From NCBI RefSeq assembly GCF_016462545.1, contig NZ_JAEMTA010000040.1:1-46929 (forward strand): a stretch of DNA of 46,929 nucleotides. Direction: 5' to 3'. Positions 9,588-16,683 of this stretch are shown here, one piece after another. Under the pieces are notes generated by a model. The model was not told where the DNA came from and did no database searches. It saw nothing but the letters and a program-made list of their open reading frames with translations. Each line of letters begins with the position of its first letter. The first letter of the stretch is position 1. The translations under genes and the position numbers were made by a program. Source of the DNA: Mycolicibacterium sp. Its GTDB lineage: Bacteria > Actinomycetota > Actinomycetes > Mycobacteriales > Mycobacteriaceae.

Positions 9588-9646
9588 CCCTTGCCCCCGC
9601 CAGCCCTGGAATCAGCGTCCATGATCACGCACATGTCACCAGCCAT
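9584..9646 (-). CDS. 20-codon small ORF coupled to PKS
   Basis: A short reading frame encoding MAGDMCVIMDADSRAGGGKG. It has a strong ribosome site, GAGGAG at 9660-9655, eight bases before its ATG at 9646, and its TGA overlaps the PKS ATG in an ATGA junction (9587-9584). These two features suggest it is translated and couples translation into the PKS. The peptide contains one Cys and no recognisable motif. It could be a coupling or leader peptide; no modification enzyme for a peptide product is recognised nearby. It is too short for homology to be judged by eye. Confidence 0.5.
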   Translation of the reverse strand: MAGDMCVIMDADSRAGGGKG

Positions 9647-9775
9647 GGTGGCATCTCCTCGTTGCACGGCACATTTGTCGAGTACTTCGTATTGACGGCC
9701 GCGTCGGATGGGGCTCCGGGGATCTTTCGGGCACGCAGCGCAACGGCAGCTGGCGTGCGGGTGGAGACCTACGAC

Positions 9776-9789
9776 GCGGGCGAACCCGC
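9776..9789 (-). terminator. Short UUCG hairpin at end of FAD enzyme gene
   Basis: Immediately after the stop of the 9790-11565 gene the minus strand reads GCGGGTTCGCCCGC, a five-base stem closed by a UUCG loop. It has no T-run. It may attenuate or protect a 3' end, but is short, so read-through into the PKS gene is likely. Confidence 0.3.
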
Positions 9790-11565
9790 TCAGATCAAGC
9801 TCGGCCGGAGCTCACGTGCGGTGGTGAGGATCCACTCGTGATTGACCGGGTTGACCGCCTGTTCCCGACGGTAGACGGCGCGCAGGTCGCGAAGGAGCGG
9901 GTCGCGCTGCCACGCCTGCACCTGCCGCATCACGTCGTCGTCGGCGAACGACGAAGACTTGTCCGCGAGCACGGTCTCGATCAGCTGACCCGCGACCTGA
10001 CGCAGCAGCAGGGCGTTGGCGTCGAACTGCTCGGCGAACTTCGGTGCCCTCCCGATCATCGACGTGTGGAGCGCCGCCATGAAGTTCAGGGGCCGGTACA
10101 GATCGAGGAATTGCGCCGCTGATTCGCCGCTGTCCACCGAAGCCCATTCTCGGAAGAACAGCTGGACACGATTGCTGAGCTCGATGAGCCCTTCCAGGTA
10201 CGGCACCACCTCGGGATCGTCGGCGACACTGGCGAACCGGCCATTGCTGTAGAGGAAGCCGACGAATCCCCAGTAGAACGCGACGTCCCAGACCACTTTG
10301 GCCCCCATCACGGTCGGCGTACCCATCAGGGCGTACTGATCGCGATAGATGTTGAGCCACATGTCGGTCAGCGATCGAAACAGCGAATCGTCGATGGCGG
10401 CCCGTGCCACGACATCCTCGCCGTCGAGCTCGCGGGAAATCATGTCGGTGATGAGGCCGTTGCCGATCGCGACGAGGTCCAGGCCCGACGAGTACAGCGG
10501 ATCCAGGAAGATTCCGGCGTCGCCGGTGAGGCACCAACGGTCCTTGCCGTCGAACGCCTTCGTCACGCTGTGGCTGTACTTCTTCATGACCCTGAAGTCC
10601 ATGATCAGGTTCTCGTGCTTGACCAGTTCCGCGTGGCACTGCGGTTCGTGCTCCCGGATGAACGCTCGGGCCTTCTCCAGCGTGTTGAACTCGTCGAACG
10701 CGTGAAACGCAGGATCGGCGACGATGCCGACACTGGTGGCGCCGGACGCCAGCCGGATGAGCCAGACCCAGTAACCGTCACCCATCAGGTGATTGGTCGA
10801 CATGGCACGATCACCCTCGATCAGGCGGGCCTGCCAGTCCGGGTCGTCGCTCCACCGTCCGACGTCGATCTCGGCCGCGACGCGAAACCACGCCGCACTG
10901 CACTCGTGCCCGTTCGGACGCTTCAGGTCCAACTGTCGGGGCAGTGTCCGGTTCCGGCCCGACGCGTCGACCACCCAGCGCGCCGTCGTCTGGCTGCTGA
11001 CGTCTCCGCTTTGCAGGGAGATCGTGTGTGGCCTGTCCTCGGCACCGAACTCCACCGAACGGACTCGGGCTCGGGCGATGTCGACGCCACTGGCGAGGCA
11101 ACGCTCGGTCAGCTCGTTCTCCAACCTGCCGCGGTCGATTTGATAGGTGGCCAGCGGCACGAAACTGGAACCACCAACCTCCAATCGCTGGGTGATGTCG
11201 GTGTTTCCCTCTCGCGAGAAGAACATTCGCAGCCCCATCTTGCGGATTTGCGAGGTGCGCAGGTGCTCGCCCAGGCCGAGGCGGTCGCGCAGGTAGTGCG
11301 CAGAGACCTCGACCGTCGATTCGCCGACCGTGTGGGTGATCTCGGCTACCGGATGTGGAGTCGGCTCGACGATCTGGATTCGCGTGGCCGGGCGCTCGCT
11401 GCGGAGCTCCAGCGCCAGGGTGAGCGCCGCGACGCCACCTCCGATGATGGTGACGTCATGGTCGGCGGCGGAGTGATCGGCCTCGGCCAGTCGCGTCTTG
11501 ATGCGCTTGGCGAGGGCCGCCCTGGCCTCCGGTGTCATCTGCGAAAGCTGCGCCTTGGCGTCCAC
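9790..11565 (-). CDS. FAD-dependent halogenase-fold oxidoreductase
   Basis: A 591-residue flavoprotein of the tryptophan-halogenase/monooxygenase superfamily. Seen: FAD-binding IIGGGVAALTLALEL at 40-54; VGEST at 80-84 where halogenases have their VGEAT-like motif; Lys109 in IRKMGLRMFF, which may align with the catalytic Lys of flavin halogenases; WVVDASGRN at 197-205; and GDAGIFLDPLYSSG at 348-361. At 266-271 it reads WVWLIR, so the diagnostic WxWxIP motif is altered at the proline. It may therefore be a hydroxylase or epoxidase rather than a halogenase. The N-terminal 25 residues form a separate helix. GTG at 11565 has AAGGA six bases upstream. Lying directly before the PKS gene, it is the obvious tailoring enzyme of the pathway, presumably acting on a carrier-bound or released polyketide. 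Confidence 0.85.
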   Translation of the reverse strand: MDAKAQLSQMTPEARAALAKRIKTRLAEADHSAADHDVTIIGGGVAALTLALELRSERPATRIQIVEPTPHPVAEITHTVGESTVEVSAHYLRDRLGLGEHLRTSQIRKMGLRMFFSREGNTDITQRLEVGGSSFVPLATYQIDRGRLENELTERCLASGVDIARARVRSVEFGAEDRPHTISLQSGDVSSQTTARWVVDASGRNRTLPRQLDLKRPNGHECSAAWFRVAAEIDVGRWSDDPDWQARLIEGDRAMSTNHLMGDGYWVWLIRLASGATSVGIVADPAFHAFDEFNTLEKARAFIREHEPQCHAELVKHENLIMDFRVMKKYSHSVTKAFDGKDRWCLTGDAGIFLDPLYSSGLDLVAIGNGLITDMISRELDGEDVVARAAIDDSLFRSLTDMWLNIYRDQYALMGTPTVMGAKVVWDVAFYWGFVGFLYSNGRFASVADDPEVVPYLEGLIELSNRVQLFFREWASVDSGESAAQFLDLYRPLNFMAALHTSMIGRAPKFAEQFDANALLLRQVAGQLIETVLADKSSSFADDDVMRQVQAWQRDPLLRDLRAVYRREQAVNPVNHEWILTTARELRPSLI

Positions 11566-11739
11566 GCGTGTCCTTCCCTCGAGTGAGATCGACGAATCCC
11601 GAGTGGTTCGCGACGATACCTGAAATAGGGCTTCGACCAGCGCCGAAGCGCGCCCAAGCGACTTAGCGGCGGCCCCTGCGTCGACGCCCCCGACAACGTG
11701 TGAACCAGTGCGGAGCAGTTAGCCACGCCGAGACCTTCG

Positions 11740-13047
11740 TCAGTGTTTGTTCACAGGTTTTACGGAGCTGGACGGTCGCTCCGGCACGTCACCGGCCGGT
11801 GTCGCCTCCGGCGCGAGCTCCCGGTGCCGTCCGTAGACCCATTCGAAGATCGGCGACGCCATGAGTGTGGTGACGATGGCGACCAACACCAGCATGGTGA
11901 AGAGCGTGGGCGTGATGATGCCGGCTTCCAGGCCGATGTTCAGCAGGATGAGGCCGATGAGGCCGCGGGCGTTCATCAACGAACCCAGCGCGATGGCCTC
12001 GCGGATGGGCACCTTCTTCAGCCGTGCGGCCACCGTGCACGCGATCCCCTTGCCCGCGACGGCCACCGCGATGAGGCCGAAGGTAACCGCCCACAGGGTC
12101 GGAGTGTTGACGAGTGCGATCTGAGTGTTGAGGCCCGAATAGACGAAGAACAGTGGCAGCAGGAATGTGGTGACGAGCGGCTCGAGATTGTTCGTCAGGT
12201 GCTTGGCGAAGAAGCCGGATGGCATGGCGACGCCCAGGATGAATGCGCCGAAGATGGCGTAGATGCCGATGACGTCGGTGAACCAGGCGCAGGCCATCAG
12301 CAGGATCAGGACGACGCTCAGCATCGGTGGGGTAATGGTGTTGCGGCGTTCGGCCATCGGCCCGAGGACCCCGAGCGCCCGGCGTCCGATCGTGAGCACC
12401 GCCACCGTGTAGAGAACTCCACCACCGATGGCGACCACGGACATGACCGGGTTTCCGCGGTGCACGGCGAGCACCGTCGCCAGGATGCACCAGGAGACGG
12501 CGTCGTCGGTGGCACCGCAGGCCAGCGCGAGGGTACCCAAAGACGTTCCGGTGAGCCGCTTCTCGAAGATGATCCTGGCCAACATGGGGAACGCGGTGAT
12601 CGCAATCGCCGCGCCGAGGAACATCGCAGCCAGGATCGGGGTGACGCCGTCGGCGAAGTAGCCACCGCTGTTGAGCAGGGGCACGGCCACGATGGCTCCC
12701 AGTACGAGCGGCGCGAGGATGCCCGCCGACGAGACCGCCACGGCGGTACCCGCCCGGTGCTTGATCAGGTCGATGTCGAAGTTGAGCCCGATGAGGAACA
12801 TGTAGAGCACCAGGCCGATCTGCGCGACCGTGTACAGCACCACGTTCGATGTTCCCGGCGGAAACAACGCCTGCTGCACGCCTGGCGCCATCTGACCCAG
12901 CAGAGAGGGACCGAGGACCACCCCGGCGATCATCTCGCCGACCACCTGCGGTTGTCCCACGCGTTGCGCGATGAGTCCCACCACCCGGCAGGTGGCGAGG
13001 ATGACGGCCAACTCGAGGAAGAAGTGGATCGCTGTTGCTGCAGGCAT
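11740..13047 (-). CDS. CPA2-family cation:proton antiporter, PKS-cluster copy
   Basis: A 435-residue integral membrane antiporter of the CPA2 family. It starts with a membrane helix (AIHFFLELAVILATCRVVGLIAQ split over two segments) followed by VGQPQVVGEMIAGVVLGPSLLG, the characteristic second helix of this family, and contains ACGATDDAVSWCILA, which matches the conserved TDD-type ion-binding helix. About 12 membrane segments are present and a short charged tail lacks any TrkA-N domain. ATG at 13047 is used because it begins the first membrane helix; upstream in-frame residues are Arg-rich and look non-coding. The gene is the most upstream member of the minus-strand PKS cluster, 174 bases before the FAD enzyme, and may help tolerance of an acidic or ionophoric product. 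That link is inference. Confidence 0.85.
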   Translation of the reverse strand: MPAATAIHFFLELAVILATCRVVGLIAQRVGQPQVVGEMIAGVVLGPSLLGQMAPGVQQALFPPGTSNVVLYTVAQIGLVLYMFLIGLNFDIDLIKHRAGTAVAVSSAGILAPLVLGAIVAVPLLNSGGYFADGVTPILAAMFLGAAIAITAFPMLARIIFEKRLTGTSLGTLALACGATDDAVSWCILATVLAVHRGNPVMSVVAIGGGVLYTVAVLTIGRRALGVLGPMAERRNTITPPMLSVVLILLMACAWFTDVIGIYAIFGAFILGVAMPSGFFAKHLTNNLEPLVTTFLLPLFFVYSGLNTQIALVNTPTLWAVTFGLIAVAVAGKGIACTVAARLKKVPIREAIALGSLMNARGLIGLILLNIGLEAGIITPTLFTMLVLVAIVTTLMASPIFEWVYGRHRELAPEATPAGDVPERPSSSVKPVNKH

Positions 13048-13186
13048 GTCGGGTCCTACCGGTCGAGGGTTACGACGTCTCGCACGGTGATTCGCCGACG
13101 AACGCCACGTGGATTGATCGCGGACGGAGCGATCTTCACGTCGTCTCCACCTTCCATCCGCGGCACGCGAACTCCTGACGCGACAT

Positions 13187-13196
13187 AGATATATCT
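13187..13196. promoter_or_regulatory. Palindrome AGATATATCT in divergent intergenic region
   Basis: A perfect 10-base palindrome in the 230-base region between the antiporter (minus) and the NCS1 permease (plus). Its core GATATATC recurs at 14952-14959 upstream of the PadR gene, which suggests a shared regulator. Confidence 0.4.
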
Positions 13197-13277
13197 TCGC
13201 CGCAACGGTCCTGCAACAACTCGACGCTAGCTTTTCCCAATCGCTACGCATCGTGTGCACGAGACCAGGAGCAACCC

Positions 13278-14849
13278 ATGACAGACGTGAGGGAACCGCC
13301 GCCCAGTGCGGTGATCGCCGTCGGCGACATCGTCGAGGCCGCCGGCCATCCGGTCGGCAGCGGCGTGATCAAGGGCAGCTACGACCTACGCCTGACCAAC
13401 GAGGATCTCGCGCCGCTCGGCAAGCAGACCTGGTCGTCGTACAACATCTTCGCGTTCTGGATGTCGGACGTGCACAGCGTCGGCGGCTACGTCACGGCGG
13501 GCAGCCTCTTCGCCCTCGGGCTCGCCAGCTGGCAGGTGCTCATCGCCCTGCTGGTGGGGATCGTCATCGTCTACTTCCTGTGCAACCTGGTCGCCAAGCC
13601 GAGCCAACAGGCCGGGGTGCCTTACCCGGTGGTGTGCCGCAGCTCGTTCGGGGTGCTCGGGGCGAACATCCCGGCGATCATCCGCGGGCTGATCGCGGTG
13701 GCGTGGTACGGCATTCAGACCTACCTGGCCTCCGCGGCGCTGGACGTCGTGCTGCTCAAGCTGTTTCCCGGACTGGCGCCATACGCCGACGTGGATCAAT
13801 ACGGCTTCACGGGACTGTCGCTTCTCGGCTGGGGCAGCTTCACCCTGCTGTGGATACTCCAGGCGGCGGTGTTCTGGCGTGGCATGGAGTCGATCCGCAA
13901 GTTCATCGACTTCTGTGGGCCCGCCGTCTACGTGGTGATGTTCATCCTCTGCGGTTATCTGCTGTGGAAGTCGGGATGGCAGGTCAGCCTGAGCCTCGGC
14001 GGCGAGAAGAAGGGCAACTCGCTGGTCATCATGCTCGGCGCGATCGCCCTGGTGGTGTCCTACTTCTCCGGGCCAATGCTGAACTTCGGCGACTTCGCCC
14101 GCTACGGCAGGAGCTACGCGGCGGTGAAGAAGGGCAACTTCCTCGGTCTGCCGGTCAACTTCCTGGTGTTCTCCCTGCTCGTCGTCGTCACCGCGGCCGC
14201 GACGGTTCCGGTGTTCGGCGAACTGATCACCGATCCGGTGGCCACCGTCGCGCGCATCGACAGTGTGACCGCAATCGTGTTGGGCGCCTTGACGTTCACC
14301 ATCGCCACCATCGGCATCAACATCGTGGCCAACTTCATCTCGCCCGCGTTCGACTTCTCGAACGTCAGCCCGCAGAAGATCAGCTGGCGGATGGGCGGCA
14401 TGATCGCCGCGGTCGGCTCGGTGCTGCTCACGCCGTGGAACCTGTACAACAACCCCGAGGTCATCCACTACACGCTGGAAACCCTCGGCGCGTTCATCGG
14501 ACCGCTGTTCGGCGTCCTGATCGCCGACTTCTATCTGATCCGCAAGCAGAAGATCGTCGTCGACGACCTGTTCACCATGTCGACGACGTCGAACTACTGG
14601 TACTCGAAGGGCTACAACCTCTCCGCGGTGACCGCGACGCTGGTCGGTGCACTCTTGGCCATGGCTCCCGTGCTGCTGGGCGGCGTCGTGTTCGGCATGG
14701 CCGGCGCCGCGCAGTACAGCTGGTTCATCGGCTGTGGGGTGGCCTTCGGTGTGTACTACCTGTTGGCCACGCGCGGCCCGTGGCGCTCGACGGCACTTCG
14801 GCTGCCCGAGGGCGCGACGCTCGTCGATGCGGAGCACGATCCGGCCTGA
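13278..14849 (+). CDS. NCS1-family nucleobase/hydantoin permease
   Basis: A 523-residue secondary transporter of the nucleobase:cation symporter-1 family, which takes up cytosine, uracil, allantoin, hydantoins or related heterocycles with Na+ or H+. The N-terminal family signature is clear: LAPLGKQTWSSYNIFAFWMSD, then GGYVTAGSLFALGLASWQ. About 12 membrane helices follow, with a conserved GPMLNFGDFARYG in the middle and NLYNNPEVIHYTLETLGAF late. ATG at 13278 is preceded by CAGGAG seven bases upstream. No catabolic gene for a purine, pyrimidine or hydantoin lies beside it, so the substrate stays open. A strong hairpin follows the stop codon, so it is probably transcribed alone. Confidence 0.9.
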   Translation: MTDVREPPPSAVIAVGDIVEAAGHPVGSGVIKGSYDLRLTNEDLAPLGKQTWSSYNIFAFWMSDVHSVGGYVTAGSLFALGLASWQVLIALLVGIVIVYFLCNLVAKPSQQAGVPYPVVCRSSFGVLGANIPAIIRGLIAVAWYGIQTYLASAALDVVLLKLFPGLAPYADVDQYGFTGLSLLGWGSFTLLWILQAAVFWRGMESIRKFIDFCGPAVYVVMFILCGYLLWKSGWQVSLSLGGEKKGNSLVIMLGAIALVVSYFSGPMLNFGDFARYGRSYAAVKKGNFLGLPVNFLVFSLLVVVTAAATVPVFGELITDPVATVARIDSVTAIVLGALTFTIATIGINIVANFISPAFDFSNVSPQKISWRMGGMIAAVGSVLLTPWNLYNNPEVIHYTLETLGAFIGPLFGVLIADFYLIRKQKIVVDDLFTMSTTSNYWYSKGYNLSAVTATLVGALLAMAPVLLGGVVFGMAGAAQYSWFIGCGVAFGVYYLLATRGPWRSTALRLPEGATLVDAEHDPA

Positions 14850-14870
14850 TCCGCCGGACGTCGACACCCG

Positions 14871-14908
14871 GACGGCCCGACATTCCACGCCTGGAATGTC
14901 GGGTCGTC
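14871..14908 (+). terminator. Hairpin terminator after NCS1 permease
   Basis: A perfect 12-base stem CCCGACATTCCA / TGGAATGTCGGG with loop CGCC, extendable to 17 pairs with one G-U wobble, starts 22 bases after the stop codon. No U-tract follows, as is common for mycobacterial hairpin terminators. Confidence 0.75.
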
Positions 14909-14947
14909 CCCATGTTGGGGCCATATCAATGGTTGCATCGCGATAGT

Positions 14948-14974
14948 TTCCGATATATCGTCAACGTATCGGAA
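14948..14974. promoter_or_regulatory. Probable PadR operator
   Basis: Upstream of the PadR gene lies an inverted repeat TTCCGATA (14948-14955) and TATCGGAA (14967-14974) separated by 11 bases; the left half overlaps the perfect palindrome CGATATATCG (14951-14960), and a further CGATA begins at 14941. This density of CGATA/TATCG half-sites 40-65 bases before the start fits autoregulation by the PadR protein. Binding is inferred. Confidence 0.5.
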
Positions 14975-15012
14975 GCGCATTCGGCGTTTCCCGGCCATAG
15001 GAGACACCCACC

Positions 15013-15753
15013 ATGAACACCCCATTCACACCCCCATCCGGCCCCTTCGAGGGTCGACCCCACGGCGGCGGCTTCGGCTTCGGCTTCTCACCCGTCGACC
15101 GTCGCGCCATGCACGACCAGCGGCGAGCTGCCCGACGCGGCTTTCGTGACGCCGTCCGCGAGCACGCCGGTCACGACGGCCCATTCGACGGTCCATTCGA
15201 CGGTGGCTTCGGTCCCGGTTTCGGCCGTAGCTTCGGCGGCCCGGGCTTCGGCCCCGGCTTCGGTGGACCCGGCTTCGGCCGCGGTCCACGCGGCGGCGGA
15301 CGTGGTCGCGGCCGCGGCAGGCGTGGCGATGTCCGCGCCGCCATCCTGACGCTGCTCGCCGAGCGGCCGATGCACGGCTACGAGATGATCCAGGAGATTG
15401 CCGAACGCAGCCAGGATCTGTGGAAGCCCAGCCCCGGCTCGGTCTACCCCACCCTGCAGCTGCTGGTCGACGAGGACCTCATCGTTGGCACCGAGAGTGA
15501 CGGCAGCAAGAAGCTGTTCGAGCTCACCGATGCCGGCCGGGCCGTTGCCGAGAAGATCGAGACGGCGCCGTGGGACGAGATCACCCAGGACGCCGACCCC
15601 GGCGCCGTCAACTTGCGCGGCGCCGTCGGCCAGCTGATGGGCGCGGTCAAGCAGTCCTTCTTCGCCGCCAACCCCGAACAGCAGAAACGCATCGTCGACG
15701 TCGTCAACAACGCTCGCCGGGAGATCTACGGCATCCTCGGCGAGTCCGACTAG
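15013..15753 (+). CDS. PadR-family regulator with Gly/Phe-rich N-terminus
   Basis: A 246-residue transcription factor. The first ~110 residues are low complexity, rich in Gly, Phe, Pro and Arg, with repeats of GFGPGF/GGPGF and a basic GRGRGRGRR segment. The PadR winged-helix domain starts at about residue 112 (VRAAILTLLAERPMHGYEMIQEI) and includes the family hallmark PSPGSVYPTLQLLVDEDLI and the wing KKLFELTDAG. A C-terminal helical dimerisation region of ~70 residues follows (GAVGQLMGAVKQSFFAANPEQQKRI). PadR proteins usually repress their own gene and nearby transporters or enzymes. A plausible operator lies upstream and a terminator hairpin follows directly. Genes of the same palindrome class upstream (13187) may belong to its regulon. 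The long N-terminal region is the unusual part. Confidence 0.9.
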   Translation: MNTPFTPPSGPFEGRPHGGGFGFGFSPVDRRAMHDQRRAARRGFRDAVREHAGHDGPFDGPFDGGFGPGFGRSFGGPGFGPGFGGPGFGRGPRGGGRGRGRGRRGDVRAAILTLLAERPMHGYEMIQEIAERSQDLWKPSPGSVYPTLQLLVDEDLIVGTESDGSKKLFELTDAGRAVAEKIETAPWDEITQDADPGAVNLRGAVGQLMGAVKQSFFAANPEQQKRIVDVVNNARREIYGILGESD

Positions 15754-15763
15754 CCATCGATTC

Positions 15764-15790
15764 GGGGCGCATTCGGATTGAATGCGCCCC
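15764..15790 (+). terminator. Hairpin terminator after padR
   Basis: A perfect 11-base stem GGGGCGCATTC / GAATGCGCCCC with loop GGATT, 11 bases after the PadR stop codon. It excludes a longer in-frame start at 15778 for the next gene. Confidence 0.8.
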
Positions 15791-15810
15791 GTCCTTGGTT
15801 GCATGAAGGC

Positions 15811-16665
15811 ATGACGACATTCCCGCTGGGCAGTTTCACGGTCAACCGCATCGGCTTCGGCGCCATGCAGCTCCCCGGTCCGGGAGTCTTCGGTCCGCCC
15901 CGCGACCACGACCAGGCCATCGCCGTGCTGAAGCGGGCCGTCGAACTCGGTGTCAACCACATCGACACCGCCCAGTTCTACGGTCCCGACGTCGCCAACG
16001 CCCTCATCCGCGAGGCATTGCACCCCTACCCGGCCGACCTGGCCTTGGTCAGCAAGGTCGGCGCCCGCCGCGACGGCGAGGGCAACTGGATTCCGGCTTC
16101 GGAACCCGATGACCTGCGCGCCGACATCGAGGTGAACCTGCGCGAGCTGGGCGTGGATCGCCTCGCCGCGGTCAACCTGCGGATCCACGGTGACGACCCG
16201 AACGCCGCGGCAGAGGTCGACCGCGAACTCTTCGACCGCCAGCTGACGGCGATGATCGCCGCCCGCGACGAGGGCCTCATCGACGGCATCGGTCTGAGCA
16301 GCATCACCGTCGAGCACCTGCGGATCGCCTTGGACCGCACCGAGATCGTGACGGTGCAGAACGCCTACAACCTGGTCGACCGGACGTCGCAACCCGTGCT
16401 CGATCTGTGCACCGAACGCGGCATCTCGTTCGTCCCGTTCTTCCCGCTGGGCTCGGCCTTCAACGCCGACAACCCGGTGCTGGGGAACCCGGCGGTCAGG
16501 CAGGCTGCGGCCGAGTTGGGCAAGACGCCCGCCCAGATCGCGCTCGCGTGGACACTCTCGGTCGCCCCCAACGTGCTGTTGATTCCCGGCACCTCGTCGG
16601 TGGCACACCTGGAGGAGAACCTCGCCGTCGCCGACATCGAACTCCCCGCCCACTTCACCCCCTAG
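15811..16665 (+). CDS. Aldo/keto reductase
   Basis: A 284-residue NADPH-dependent oxidoreductase of the aldo/keto reductase superfamily (TIM barrel). The catalytic tetrad is visible: Asp and Tyr in HIDTAQFYG, Lys in ALVSKVG, and His in NLRIHGDD. The C-terminal phosphate-binding region LLIPGTSSVAHLEENL is the typical cofactor motif. ATG at 15811 (MTTFPLGSF) is used since the earlier in-frame ATG lies in the terminator hairpin of the preceding gene. It resembles the YdbC-like group of small bacterial reductases; the substrate is unknown. A methyltransferase gene begins 18 bases downstream, so the two are probably co-transcribed. Confidence 0.9.
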   Translation: MTTFPLGSFTVNRIGFGAMQLPGPGVFGPPRDHDQAIAVLKRAVELGVNHIDTAQFYGPDVANALIREALHPYPADLALVSKVGARRDGEGNWIPASEPDDLRADIEVNLRELGVDRLAAVNLRIHGDDPNAAAEVDRELFDRQLTAMIAARDEGLIDGIGLSSITVEHLRIALDRTEIVTVQNAYNLVDRTSQPVLDLCTERGISFVPFFPLGSAFNADNPVLGNPAVRQAAAELGKTPAQIALAWTLSVAPNVLLIPGTSSVAHLEENLAVADIELPAHFTP

Positions 16666-16683
16666 CCGGAGATTGCGGCCATC

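Noticed and set aside
9584..9646. The 20-codon ORF as a RiPP precursor
   Set aside because: No radical-SAM, YcaO, lanthipeptide or protease gene is near; the peptide lacks a leader/core layout, so a coupling role is simpler.
13253..15016. Long open frame of 587 codons overlapping the NCS1 permease
   Set aside because: It is Arg/Gly-rich, has no membrane or domain pattern and lies in the +1 shadow of the permease gene, as does a 512-codon frame on the opposite strand.
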